Positions 1 to 8,051 of a stretch of DNA of 64,000 nt are shown one piece after another. Source of the stretch: Pseudomonas fluorescens (GTDB taxonomy: Bacteria; Pseudomonadota; Gammaproteobacteria; Pseudomonadales; Pseudomonadaceae). The notes below the pieces were generated by a model. That model was not told the DNA's origin. It worked only from the letters and a program-made list of their open reading frames with translations, and searched no databases. Location of the stretch: contig NZ_CP148752.1 of assembly GCF_040448305.1 (NCBI RefSeq), positions 2,294,001-2,358,000 on the forward strand, in the 5' to 3' direction. The translations under genes were made by a program, and so were the position numbers. Position 1 is the first letter of the stretch, and each line of letters begins with the position of its first letter.

Positions 1-675
1 TGCCAGGCGGTGAGCACCGTTGACGGTTCCAGCGGCGTGGCGTTGATTGTGGTCGATGACAGCAGTCAGAACACAATCGTGATCGTCCCCGGTGCCAACG
101 GTGCATTGACCGCTGAAGCCATTGACCGTTTTGATTCGGTGATACGCGCGGCGGACGTGCTCATCTGTCAGCTGGAAGTGCCCGATGCTTCTGTTGGACA
201 TGCGCTCAAGCGCGGCCGCGAACTGGGCAAGACAGTTATCCTCAACCCGGCACCGGCCAGCCGTCCGCTGCCAGCGGACTGGTACGCGTCCATCGATTAC
301 CTGATTCCCAACGAGAGCGAAGCGTCGGCCCTGAGCGGACTGTCGGTGGACTCCCTGGACACCGCGCAAGCGGCGGCGACCCGCCTGATTGCCCTGGGCG
401 CCGGCAAGGTGATCATCACCCTCGGTGCGCAAGGTTCGCTGTTTGCCGATGGCCAACGCTTCGAGCATTTCCCTGCGCCCGTGGTAAAAGCTGTCGATAC
501 CACGGCGGCCGGCGATACGTTTGTGGGCGGTTTCGCTGCGGCGCTGGCCGCGGGTCAAGATGAGGTGCAGGCGATCCGCTTCGGGCAGGTGGCTGCGGCG
601 CTGTCGGTTACCCGTGCCGGCGCGCAACCTTCGATTCCCGCCTTGAGCGATGTACAGGCGTTTAAAACTCCATGA
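1..675 (+). CDS. rbsK: Ribokinase, C-terminal part (5' end outside window)
   Basis: Phosphorylates ribose to ribose-5-phosphate in the cytoplasm. The frame is open from base 1, so the N-terminus lies upstream. The visible part has the PfkB-family C-terminal signature DTTAAGDTFVGGF, where the GAGD-type loop holds the catalytic Asp, and an ATP-site segment near IPNESEASALSGL. It ends at a TGA that overlaps the ATG of rbsD by 4 bases (ATGA), so the two are translationally coupled in a ribose operon. Identity is secure; only the start is missing. Confidence 0.95.
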   Translation, partial: CQAVSTVDGSSGVALIVVDDSSQNTIVIVPGANGALTAEAIDRFDSVIRAADVLICQLEVPDASVGHALKRGRELGKTVILNPAPASRPLPADWYASIDYLIPNESEASALSGLSVDSLDTAQAAATRLIALGAGKVIITLGAQGSLFADGQRFEHFPAPVVKAVDTTAAGDTFVGGFAAALAAGQDEVQAIRFGQVAAALSVTRAGAQPSIPALSDVQAFKTP

Positions 676-1076
676 AAAAGACACCTCTGCTCAACATTGC
701 GCTGTCGCGACTGATCGCGTCTTTGGGACACGGCGACTTGGTTGTCATCGGGGATGCGGGCCTGCCGGTTCCACCGGGCGTTGAATTGATCGACCTGGCC
801 CTGACCCATGGCATTCCGGATTTTGTCAGCACCTTGAAGGTCGTGCTCAGCGAGATGCAGGTCGAAAGCCATGTGCTGGCTCAGGAAATCTTCGATAAAA
901 AGCCGTCGGCCCTGGTCGCGCTGGAAGCGCTGGATGGCGAAGGTGTGTTGGGTCGGCGTGAGTTGCTCACCCATGAGCAATTCAAGGTCCTGAGCCGACA
1001 AGCCAGAGCGATTGTTCGTACAGGCGAATGCCAACCGTACTGCAACATTGTGCTGGTCGCCGGCGTTACGTTTTGA
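672..1076 (+). CDS. rbsD: D-ribose pyranase
   Basis: Converts beta-pyranose ribose to the furanose form used by ribokinase. The 134-residue product is the normal length and shows the family features: the GHGD motif near residue 19 with its catalytic His, the GDAGLPVP segment after it, and a C-terminal ECQPYCNIVLVAGV in which the Tyr-Asn pair contacts the sugar. Its start codon overlaps the rbsK stop, so it belongs to the same transcript. Nothing is unusual in it. Confidence 0.97.
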   Translation: MKKTPLLNIALSRLIASLGHGDLVVIGDAGLPVPPGVELIDLALTHGIPDFVSTLKVVLSEMQVESHVLAQEIFDKKPSALVALEALDGEGVLGRRELLTHEQFKVLSRQARAIVRTGECQPYCNIVLVAGVTF

Positions 1077-1149
1077 TGGGCTGTCTGCGTTTTGATGTTC
1101 CCGGTACAAGGCGTGCGCCCCGTATCGCTATGCTCAGAAACTGCACCCA

Positions 1150-2148
1150 TTGCTCTGGAGCCTGCTGCTTTTGTCCCTGAAGACCGCAACGAACGCCCAC
1201 GCGGCACCAAAGATCGACCTGATCATCGACACCGATCCGGGGGCTGACGACGTTGTTGCCCTGTTGTTCGCCCTGGCATCGCCGGACGAATTGAATGTCC
1301 GGGCATTGACCACCGTTGCCGGCAACGTTCGCCTGGACAAGACTTCGCGCAATGCGCGACTGGCCCGGGAGTGGGCGGGGCGCGAAGAGGTTCCGGTCTA
1401 TGCGGGGGCGCCCAAACCCCTGGTGCGCACACCCATCTATGCCGAGGATATTCATGGCACGGAAGGGTTGTCGGGCATTGCCGTGCAGGAGCCCAGGAAA
1501 GGCCTGGCCAAGGGCAGCGCCATCACTTATCTGATCGATACCCTGAAATCTGCCGAGCCCCACAGCATTACCATCGCCATGCTAGGCCCACAGACCAACC
1601 TGGCCCTGGCGCTGATCCAGGAGCCGGGTATCGTTCAGGGTATCAAGGAAGTGGTGGTCATGGGCGGTGCGCACTTCAACGGCGGCAATATCACGCCGGT
1701 GGCCGAGTTCAACCTGTTCGCCGACCCGCAAGCGGCCGAAGTGGTGCTCAACAGTGGCGTGAAGCTGACCTACCTGTCGCTGGATGTGACCCACAAGATC
1801 CTTACCAGCGAAGCGCGCCTGAACCAGATTGCCGCGCTGAATAACAACGCCAGCCGATTGGTGAGCGACATTCTCAATGAATACATCAAGGGCGACATGG
1901 AGCACTACGGCCTTCCAGGCGGCCCGGTGCATGACGCCACGGTTGTCGCTTATCTGCTCAAGCCGCAATTGTTCAGCGGTCGCTCGGTCAACGTGGTGGT
2001 CGACAGCCGCGAAGGACCGACCTTTGGACAAACCATCGTTGACTGGTATGACGGCTTGAAAGCGCCAAAGAACGCCTTTTGGGTAGAAAGCGGCGACGCC
2101 CAGGGCTTCTTCGATCTGCTGACCGAGCGCCTGGCCCGCCTGAAGTAA
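1150..2148 (+). CDS. Inosine-uridine-preferring nucleoside hydrolase, probably exported
   Basis: Hydrolyses ribonucleosides to base and ribose, which would feed the ribose operon just upstream. The IUNH signature DTDPGADDVVALL lies near the N-terminus (Ca2+-binding Asp cluster), with MLGPQTNLA and the C-terminal HDATVVAYLL segment also present. Before the enzyme domain is a hydrophobic stretch ending NAHA-AP that looks like a signal peptide, so the protein is probably periplasmic. No ATG is available: the frame opens after a stop at 1093-1095, leaving CTG 1141 or TTG 1150, neither with a clear ribosome site. The start is therefore uncertain, the function is not. Confidence 0.88.
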   Translation: MLWSLLLLSLKTATNAHAAPKIDLIIDTDPGADDVVALLFALASPDELNVRALTTVAGNVRLDKTSRNARLAREWAGREEVPVYAGAPKPLVRTPIYAEDIHGTEGLSGIAVQEPRKGLAKGSAITYLIDTLKSAEPHSITIAMLGPQTNLALALIQEPGIVQGIKEVVVMGGAHFNGGNITPVAEFNLFADPQAAEVVLNSGVKLTYLSLDVTHKILTSEARLNQIAALNNNASRLVSDILNEYIKGDMEHYGLPGGPVHDATVVAYLLKPQLFSGRSVNVVVDSREGPTFGQTIVDWYDGLKAPKNAFWVESGDAQGFFDLLTERLARLK

Positions 2149-2191
2149 GCATCATCTCCCGCAGGTGGTTTCACTCCCTCGCGCTAACCGC

Positions 2192-2383
2192 TTAGGTCTT
2201 TTGGTCCGACAGATGTTTCTCGAAGATCTGCTCGATGAACGATTGGGCGGCTTCGGTTCCAAGGTCCCTGACCAGCAGGTCGATACCGATAATGGCGAGC
2301 TCTTCCGTGCTACCTGGGCTGTAGGAGCTGTGGCCGTCTTGCCACTTGGCCTTGATGTCAGCGTCGATGCTTACGGTGGTCAT
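2192..2383 (-). CDS. Small conserved hypothetical protein (63 aa)
   Basis: The product starts MTTVSIDADIKAKW and is acidic and soluble, with no signal peptide or membrane segment. I recognise it only as a short hypothetical of the kind found in Pseudomonas. The reading frame stays open further upstream, but that part is antisense to the gene at 2516 and reads as non-coding, so the ATG at 2383 is preferred. It is convergent with the nucleoside hydrolase. No function can be proposed. Confidence 0.55.
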   Translation of the reverse strand: MTTVSIDADIKAKWQDGHSSYSPGSTEELAIIGIDLLVRDLGTEAAQSFIEQIFEKHLSDQKT

Positions 2384-2515
2384 GATGGCACTCGTGGGGT
2401 CGGGGAAGTCTGAGTGCCGAGTTAACCATTTTGCGGGGCTTTTGACACGTCGACTTAGGCATGAAAGGAGGGCTGTGCGACACTTGGTCTCTGACGAATA
2501 TTCAAGGAACGCGCT

Positions 2516-2821
2516 GTGCAGATCGATTTGAACTCCCCGGATGGCCTGACCCTCGAGGCGGTGCGTCAGTTGCTGGCCGGCGCCAGTGACGATGAGCACA
2601 CCCAGTTGCGGGTCACCAAAGGCGGCATTGCCTACATCTCCTCGGGCGTCGTGGGCGGTACCGATATCGACGGGTTGTTGTTCCGGCTCGAAACCTGGGC
2701 CAAGGGCTCCGGTTATGTCGGGCGGGTCGCGGCCAGCGATGAAGTCTGGGTCATGCAAATCTTCAATGCCTTGAAAGAGAACTGGCCCAATCCGCCTTTC
2801 GACTATATCGACATCTATTGA
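2516..2821 (+). CDS. Conserved hypothetical protein (101 aa)
   Basis: The gene starts at GTG 2516 and gives a soluble product beginning MQIDLNSPDGLTLEAVRQLL, containing a glycine-rich SSGVVGGTDIDG turn and an acidic, aromatic C-terminus ending FDYIDIY. The residue pattern of alternating hydrophobic positions looks like a small folded domain. I recall similar lone proteins in Pseudomonas genomes but no assigned function. It is divergent from the small gene at 2192-2383. Confidence 0.65.
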   Translation: MQIDLNSPDGLTLEAVRQLLAGASDDEHTQLRVTKGGIAYISSGVVGGTDIDGLLFRLETWAKGSGYVGRVAASDEVWVMQIFNALKENWPNPPFDYIDIY

Positions 2822-2913
2822 GCGTTTTTCATATTCAGTCACGATTCAATGATTAAAGGCAGGGCGGCGCTCAGGCAGAATCGCGGCTCGTCCGGATCAT
2901 GGGCAGGGTGCTA

Positions 2914-3179
2914 GGGGGCGTTCTCAATTAGTTTCCCCTCCGCGTTGTCGCCTTAAAGCTGGCCAGGCAAGGCGTAGGCCGCTGGGAATGGTTGTTCCCT
3001 TTCCAAGGCCTGCAACGCAGCATGGCCAGCTTTAAGGCACAACCCGAAGGGCCGGGCCTGCTGTTGTGCAGGGCTGTGTTGCTCGAAGCTGATTTGGAAT
3101 GACCAAACTGCGCTTCTCACGCCTTGCCCTGCACAACAGCAGACCCGGCGCGGTAGGGAAACTAATTGAGAACGCCCCC
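2914..3179. mobile_element. MITE-like element with perfect 24-bp terminal inverted repeats
   Basis: The 24 bases at 2914-2937 are the exact reverse complement of 3156-3179, beginning GGGGGCGTTCTCAATTAG. A TA dinucleotide lies just outside each end (2912-2913 and 3180-3181), as expected for a TA target duplication of IS630/mariner type. Inside are more paired arms: 2950-2965 with 3023-3038, 3057-3074 with 3126-3142, and 2966-2975 with 3119-3128. No reading frame of useful length is present, so it is non-autonomous. The family assignment is inference from the TA duplication. Confidence 0.8.
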
Positions 3180-3254
3180 TAGTGCTCCCTGTGAAACCAA
3201 ACGCCAGTCTGGTTGTCGCACGATCTCAGCTCAATCATTGAAAAAGGAGGCTTC

Positions 3255-3575
3255 ATGCCTTGGAAGCTCGCGTCATTGGGTACTTTGTTGGCCGTTGCCA
3301 CGCTGGCCGGTTGCAGCACTGCCTCTACGGAGTCGGCAACCACTGATGTTGCGACGTCTGACACGGGTCACAGTCGCTGTGAGGCAAAGGCTGCCGAGTT
3401 CACCATCGGTAAACAGGCGTCGCCGCAGCTGCTCGAACAGGCGCGTACCCGCGCAGGGGCGCAAAGTGCACGGTTCCTGCTGCCAACCGATATGGTGACG
3501 CTGGAGTACCGTTCCGATCGCCTGAACCTGAACACCGATGCCAGCCGGGTAGTGACCCGCGTCAACTGCGGCTGA
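3255..3575 (+). CDS. Lipoprotein with I78-type peptidase inhibitor domain
   Basis: The 106-residue product has a lipoprotein signal peptide with lipobox LAGC and Cys20 as the lipidation site. After a short Ser/Thr-rich linker comes a domain matching the I78 inhibitor family: GKQASPQLLEQAR, then MVTLEYRSDRLNLNTD and the closing VTRVNCG. Members inhibit serine peptidases. A strong ribosome site (AAGGAGG, 3244-3250) fixes ATG 3255 over the upstream in-frame start. The gene ends at a shared terminator facing the cold-shock gene. It probably guards the envelope against extracellular proteases. Confidence 0.88.
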   Translation: MPWKLASLGTLLAVATLAGCSTASTESATTDVATSDTGHSRCEAKAAEFTIGKQASPQLLEQARTRAGAQSARFLLPTDMVTLEYRSDRLNLNTDASRVVTRVNCG

Positions 3576-3605
3576 TCGCCCGGCTTTTGTTTCACCCATA
3601 AAAAA

Positions 3606-3631
3606 CCCCGTCACATGGACGGGGTTTTTTT
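3606..3631. terminator. Bidirectional intrinsic terminator
   Basis: A CCCCGTC / GACGGGG stem with a 5-base loop is preceded by five A and followed by seven T. It sits between the convergent I78 lipoprotein and cold-shock genes and can stop transcripts from both sides. Confidence 0.92.
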
Positions 3632-3645
3632 AGTGCGCCTGGAAA

Positions 3646-3858
3646 TTACTCTGGGCGAACTTGAGCAGCTTGCATACCCTTTTGGCCTTTCTCAGCCACG
3701 AAGGAAACAGTCTGGCCTTCTTTCAGGCTTTTGAAACCGTCGCTTTCGATAGCTTTGAAGTGTACGAACAGGTCGTCACCGCCACCTTGAGGAGTGATGA
3801 AGCCGAAGCCTTTTTCATCGTTGAACCATTTAACGGTGCCGGTTTGGCGATTAGACAT
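3646..3858 (-). CDS. CspA-family cold-shock protein
   Basis: A 70-residue single cold-shock domain that binds single-stranded RNA or DNA as a chaperone. Both RNP motifs are visible: KGFGFI (RNP1) and DLFVHF (RNP2). The sequence is very close to CapB-type proteins of Pseudomonas as I remember them. The ATG at 3858 is preceded by GGAG, and a longer in-frame extension upstream is leader, not protein. The leader from about 3859 to 3990 may carry temperature control as in other csp genes, which is inference. Confidence 0.95.
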   Translation of the reverse strand: MSNRQTGTVKWFNDEKGFGFITPQGGGDDLFVHFKAIESDGFKSLKEGQTVSFVAEKGQKGMQAAQVRPE

Positions 3859-4150
3859 GGTGTATCTCCAAGAAACATATATTTTCAGTAGTACTGTGCT
3901 GCTCAGGCCAACTGGGCACACCCGAGTATCATAGTCGAAATGTTCGCTTTGGGACCCCCCCGGACGCACTGTTTGCCATCCAGTCGTATTTTCTTTGTGT
4001 CCTTTAGCAGCTGAAAGCCCCGTTCTATAAGGCTTTCGGCCGAAAGTTAAGGCGATAAAAAAAGCTGAAAAACCTGAATAAATTGTACGAAAGGACCTGT
4101 TTCAGCAGCTTTTTAACAGTATTTCAGGGACTGAAAGCGTGGGGGCGGGC

Positions 4151-4453
4151 TTATTTTTGCTCTTTTTTGGTGGCCTTGCAGGCTGCAATTTTGCTCAGTG
4201 CCTGCTGCTTCAATGTGTCGCTGGCCGTGTTGTTCATCAGGGCCTGAATATCGGCGGCAGGGTACGATTTGATGGCATCGGCACCGCAGGCGCAGTGGGA
4301 TTTCGCTGCTGGCGTACCAATCTTCTCGGCAGCGGCAGGAACGCACTGAGCCATGTATTTCTCTCGTTCGCCTTTCGGCCATTCTGCATGGGCGGCCAGT
4401 GGCAGCAGGAGAATGACGGGGGCGACTACGGCAAATAAACGATTCAGACGCAT
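4151..4453 (-). CDS. Small periplasmic hypothetical protein (100 aa)
   Basis: The product has a clear signal peptide (MRLNRLFAVVAP, hydrophobic core, cut after LAAHA) and a mature part of about 77 residues with three Cys, including CAC in the middle. It ends KATKKEQK. A good ribosome site (AAGGAG) precedes ATG 4453, which excludes the longer upstream frame. No known domain is recognised. It is divergent from thrS, with a 375-base gap between them. Confidence 0.75.
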   Translation of the reverse strand: MRLNRLFAVVAPVILLLPLAAHAEWPKGEREKYMAQCVPAAAEKIGTPAAKSHCACGADAIKSYPAADIQALMNNTASDTLKQQALSKIAACKATKKEQK

Positions 4454-4828
4454 GCTGAGATACTCCTTGTGGGTCATATATCTTGTTATCTGAGGGGGAT
4501 AGTGCGCTTCAAGTTCAGCACTCTGGCATAAAAACAGCCAATTTACCCCGCTGCAAAACCTGCGCACCGTGGCAACCGTTCATCTGTGCTAGCATGCGTG
4601 GCTCGGGCGTTTGCAGGCTCCGACGGACCTTCAGTCCCGGTAGCGGCAGATGCACGATTAACCCTGATTTGAATCCCAGTCACTCTGGTTCGGTTTTCCG
4701 GTTGGCCGCAAGGCTCCTGCCGCTGTAAGGCAGGCGTTCGTCATTGAACGGCCTGGACCGGATCTTGTACTGGCTCATCCCAACCCACGTGACCTTTGGT
4801 AGGGGTCACCACTAGGAGAGGAGGCGCC
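4454..4828 (+). promoter_or_regulatory. thrS: Intergenic region and probable long leader of thrS
   Basis: These 375 bases hold the divergent promoters of thrS and the small periplasmic gene. Several short hairpins can be drawn, such as CCTGCCGCTGTAAGGCAGG near 4716-4735. A long leader would be consistent with feedback control of threonyl-tRNA synthetase as in enterics, but I do not see a convincing tRNA-Thr-like fold or T-box. The thrS ribosome site AGGAGAGGAGG lies at 4814-4824. Confidence 0.35.
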
Positions 4829-6751
4829 ATGCCAACTATTACTCTTCCCGACGGCAGTCAACGTTCATTCGATCACCCGGTTTCCGTAGCCGAGGTCGCC
4901 GCATCCATCGGTGCTGGCCTGGCCAAGGCCACCGTTGCCGGCAAGGTCGATGGCAAGCTGGTCGACGCCAGCGACATCATCGACGGCGACGCGTCGCTGC
5001 AAATCATCACGCCAAAGGATGAAGAGGGGCTGGAGATCATTCGCCACTCTTGCGCCCACCTGGTTGGCCACGCGGTCAAGCAGCTGTACCCGACCGCCAG
5101 GATGGTCATCGGTCCGGTCATCGACGAAGGTTTCTATTACGATATCGCCTTCGAACGTCCTTTCACTCCGGACGACCTGGCGGCCATCGAACAGCGCATG
5201 CAGCAGCTGATCGAGAAAGATTACGACGTGATCAAGAAAGTCACTCCGCGCGCCGAAGTGATCGAAGTGTTCAAGGCCCGTGGCGAAGACTACAAGTTGC
5301 GCCTGGTCGAAGACATGCCGAACGAGCAGGCCATGGGCCTGTATTATCACGAAGAATACGTCGACATGTGCCGCGGTCCGCACGTGCCGAACACCCGCTT
5401 CCTGAAATCCTTCAAGCTGACCAAGCTGTCCGGCGCCTACTGGCGTGGCGATGCCAAGAACGAGCAATTGCAGCGCGTCTACGGCACCGCATGGGCGGAC
5501 AAGAAACAACTGGCCGCTTACATCCAGCGCATTGAAGAAGCCGAAAAGCGCGACCACCGCAAGATCGGCAAGCGCCTGGGCCTGTTCCATACCCAGGAAG
5601 AGTCGCCGGGCATGGTGTTCTGGCACCCGAACGGCTGGACGTTGTACCAGGTGCTCGAGCAGTACATGCGCAAGGTTCAGCGCGACAACGGCTATCTCGA
5701 GATCAAGACGCCGCAAGTCGTTGACCGCAGCCTGTGGGAGAAATCCGGGCATTGGGCCAACTACGGCGACAACATGTTCACCACCCAGTCGGAAAACCGC
5801 GACTACGCGATCAAGCCAATGAACTGCCCTTGCCACGTGCAGGTGTTCAACCAGGGCCTGAAAAGCTACCGCGAGTTGCCGATGCGCCTGGCCGAGTTCG
5901 GTGCATGCCACCGTAACGAGCCATCGGGTGCCTTGCACGGCATCATGCGCGTGCGCGCGTTCACTCAGGACGATGCCCACATCTTCTGCACCGAAGAGCA
6001 GATGCAGGCCGAGTCCGCCGCGTTTATCAAGCTGACCATGGACGTCTACGCCGATTTCGGCTTTAAAGATGTCGAGATGAAGCTGTCCACTCGTCCGGAA
6101 AAACGCGTCGGTTCCGACGAACTTTGGGATCGCGCCGAAGCTGCACTGGCCGCAGCCCTTGATAGCGCGGGCCTGCCGTACGATCTGCAACCGGGCGAGG
6201 GTGCGTTCTACGGTCCGAAGATCGAGTTCTCGCTGAAAGATTGCCTCGGTCGCGTCTGGCAATGTGGTACCCTGCAGCTCGATTTTAACCTGCCTGTCCG
6301 TCTGGGAGCCGAATACGTCTCCGAAGACAACAGCCGCAAGCACCCGGTCATGTTGCACCGGGCGATCCTGGGGTCCTTCGAACGTTTCGTCGGAATTCTG
6401 ATCGAGCACTACGAGGGCGCGTTCCCCGCGTGGCTGGCGCCGACCCAGGCAGTGGTGATGAATATCACTGATAAACAGGCCGATTTTGCCGCTGAAGTTG
6501 AAAAAACCCTCAACGAAAGCGGATTTCGTGCCAAGTCTGACTTGAGAAATGAAAAGATCGGCTTTAAAATCCGCGAGCATACTTTGCTCAAGGTTCCTTA
6601 TCTCTTGGTTATCGGAGATCGGGAAGTCGAGATGCAGACTGTCGCTGTGCGTACTCGTGAAGGTGCTGACCTGGGCTCGATGCCCGTCGCCCAGTTCGCT
6701 GAGTTTCTCGCGCAAGCGGTTTCCCGGCGTGGTCGCCCAGATTCGGAGTAA
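4829..6751 (+). CDS. thrS: Threonyl-tRNA synthetase
   Basis: Class II synthetase that charges tRNA-Thr in the cytosol. The 640-residue length is normal. In order: an N-terminal TGS domain (MPTITLPDGSQRSFDHPVSV), the editing domain with its HxxxH motif (HSCAHLVGHAV, zinc-like His pairs), the catalytic core with motif 2 around FGACHRNEPSGALHGIMRVR and motif 3 around HRAILGSFERF, and an anticodon-binding C-terminus. The very strong ribosome site selects ATG 4829 over an upstream frame. It heads the operon thrS-infC-rpmI-rplT-pheS-pheT-ihfA. Confidence 0.98.
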   Translation: MPTITLPDGSQRSFDHPVSVAEVAASIGAGLAKATVAGKVDGKLVDASDIIDGDASLQIITPKDEEGLEIIRHSCAHLVGHAVKQLYPTARMVIGPVIDEGFYYDIAFERPFTPDDLAAIEQRMQQLIEKDYDVIKKVTPRAEVIEVFKARGEDYKLRLVEDMPNEQAMGLYYHEEYVDMCRGPHVPNTRFLKSFKLTKLSGAYWRGDAKNEQLQRVYGTAWADKKQLAAYIQRIEEAEKRDHRKIGKRLGLFHTQEESPGMVFWHPNGWTLYQVLEQYMRKVQRDNGYLEIKTPQVVDRSLWEKSGHWANYGDNMFTTQSENRDYAIKPMNCPCHVQVFNQGLKSYRELPMRLAEFGACHRNEPSGALHGIMRVRAFTQDDAHIFCTEEQMQAESAAFIKLTMDVYADFGFKDVEMKLSTRPEKRVGSDELWDRAEAALAAALDSAGLPYDLQPGEGAFYGPKIEFSLKDCLGRVWQCGTLQLDFNLPVRLGAEYVSEDNSRKHPVMLHRAILGSFERFVGILIEHYEGAFPAWLAPTQAVVMNITDKQADFAAEVEKTLNESGFRAKSDLRNEKIGFKIREHTLLKVPYLLVIGDREVEMQTVAVRTREGADLGSMPVAQFAEFLAQAVSRRGRPDSE

Positions 6752-7302
6752 TTATTATTAAGCGTGAAATGAGACAAGATAAACGAGCTGCACCGAAAGC
6801 CCCGATCAACGAGAATATCTCGGCCCGCGAGGTTCGGTTAATTGGTGCTGAAGGTGAACAGCTTGGGATTGTGTCAATTGAAGACGCGCTTCTTAAGGCT
6901 GAAGAGGCCAAGCTGGATCTGGTGGAGATTTCCGCCGATGCAGTACCACCTGTTTGCAAACTGATGGACTACGGCAAATCGATCTTCGAAAAGAAGAAGC
7001 AGGTTGCTGCGGCCAAGAAAAACCAGAAGCAGATTCAGGTTAAAGAAATCAAGTTTCGTCCAGGGACGGAGGAAGGGGATTACCAGGTAAAACTGCGCAA
7101 CCTGGTACGTTTCCTGAGTGATGGGGACAGGGCCAAGGTATCCTTGCGATTCCGCGGCCGTGAGATGGCCCACCAGGAGCTGGGGATGGAACTCCTCAAG
7201 CGAGTTGAAGGTGACTTGCTCGAGTACGGTTCGGTCGAACAGCATCCTAAGATGGAAGGACGCCAGCTGATCATGGTCATCGCCCCGAAAAAGAAGAAGT
7301 AA
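6751..7302 (+). CDS. infC: Translation initiation factor IF-3, non-AUG start
   Basis: Binds the 30S subunit and checks start-codon pairing. Three ATT codons in a row (6751, 6754, 6757) precede KREMRQDKRAAPKAPINEN; in bacteria infC is known for an AUU start that IF-3 itself discriminates against. Start 6751 gives 183 residues, the length I recall for pseudomonad IF-3, but the ribosome site GGAG at 6745-6748 is best spaced for 6757. The internal ATG 6769 would give a shorter protein. The two-domain body and the KFRPGTEEGDY linker-domain motif are intact. It overlaps the thrS stop by one base if read from 6751. Confidence 0.93.
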   Translation: MIIKREMRQDKRAAPKAPINENISAREVRLIGAEGEQLGIVSIEDALLKAEEAKLDLVEISADAVPPVCKLMDYGKSIFEKKKQVAAAKKNQKQIQVKEIKFRPGTEEGDYQVKLRNLVRFLSDGDRAKVSLRFRGREMAHQELGMELLKRVEGDLLEYGSVEQHPKMEGRQLIMVIAPKKKK

Positions 7303-7362
7303 TCAACAGGGCACGGCAGGCCTTCTGATTATGTTTATCAACTGAATGCGGAGTATCCGAAC

Positions 7363-7557
7363 ATGCCAAAAATGAAGACCAAAAGTGGTGCTGCTAAGCG
7401 GTTTCTGAAAACTGCTAACGGTATCAAGCACAAGCACGCTTTCAAGAGCCACATCCTGACCAAAATGTCGACCAAGCGTAAGCGTCAACTGCGCGGTAGC
7501 AGCTTGCTGCATCCGTCTGACGTGGCAAAAGTCGAGCGCATGCTGCGCCTTCGTTAA
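7363..7557 (+). CDS. rpmI: 50S ribosomal protein L35
   Basis: A 64-residue, very basic protein starting MPKMKTKSGAAKRF and ending VERMLRLR, the standard L35 pattern. It is part of the large subunit and sits between infC and rplT, with a ribosome site CGGAG about 9 bases before ATG. Length and sequence are normal. Confidence 0.98.
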   Translation: MPKMKTKSGAAKRFLKTANGIKHKHAFKSHILTKMSTKRKRQLRGSSLLHPSDVAKVERMLRLR

Positions 7558-7585
7558 TTTTAGTCAAGAATAGAGGAAGTAACTC

Positions 7586-7942
7586 ATGGCTCGTGTAAAG
7601 CGTGGCGTCATTGCCCGTAAGCGTCACAAAAAAATTCTGAAACTTGCTAAAGGCTACTACGGCGCACGCTCCCGCGTATTCCGTGTTGCCAAGCAAGCGG
7701 TAATCAAGGCAGGCCAATACGCCTACCGTGACCGTCGTCAGAAAAAACGTCAGTTCCGCGCTCTGTGGATCGCTCGTATCAACGCTGGTGCTCGTATCAA
7801 CGGTCTGTCCTACAGCCGTTTCATCGCCGGCCTGAAAAAAGCGTCCATCGAGATCGACCGTAAGGTTCTGGCTGATCTGGCAGTGAACGAAAAAGCGGCG
7901 TTTGCTGCGATTGTCGAGAAAGCTAAAGCCACCTTGGCTTAA
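7586..7942 (+). CDS. rplT: 50S ribosomal protein L20
   Basis: A 118-residue basic protein that binds 23S rRNA early in assembly. The start MARVKRGVIARKRHKKIL and the central YRDRRQKKRQFRALWI are typical. In other bacteria L20 represses the infC-rpmI-rplT message, so autogenous control is likely here too, although the binding site was not identified in this sequence. A GAGGAAG ribosome site precedes the ATG. Confidence 0.98.
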   Translation: MARVKRGVIARKRHKKILKLAKGYYGARSRVFRVAKQAVIKAGQYAYRDRRQKKRQFRALWIARINAGARINGLSYSRFIAGLKKASIEIDRKVLADLAVNEKAAFAAIVEKAKATLA

Positions 7943-8000
7943 GTACCCCCGACAGTCACCCGGCCTCGCATCTGTGGGGCCAGGTGTTAAACGTCATAAA

Positions 8001-8035
8001 TAGGGGAAGAGCCTTCAAGCTCTTCCCCTATTTTG
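8001..8035 (+). terminator. Intrinsic terminator or attenuator between rplT and pheS
   Basis: A 12-bp stem TAGGGGAAGAGC / GCTCTTCCCCTA with a 6-base loop is followed by TTTTG. It lies 16 bases before the pheS start. It could end the ribosomal-protein transcript or attenuate pheST. I see no leader peptide rich in Phe codons before it, so a classical Phe attenuator is not supported. Confidence 0.75.
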
Positions 8036-8051
8036 TATCTGGAGTCTGTAC

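Noticed and set aside
4590..4760. Cobalamin-type or T-box riboswitch before thrS
   Set aside because: The conserved boxes of these riboswitches are not present.
4865..6715. 616-codon open frame on the minus strand
   Set aside because: It is antisense to thrS, which is certain; the frame is an effect of GC-rich codon use.
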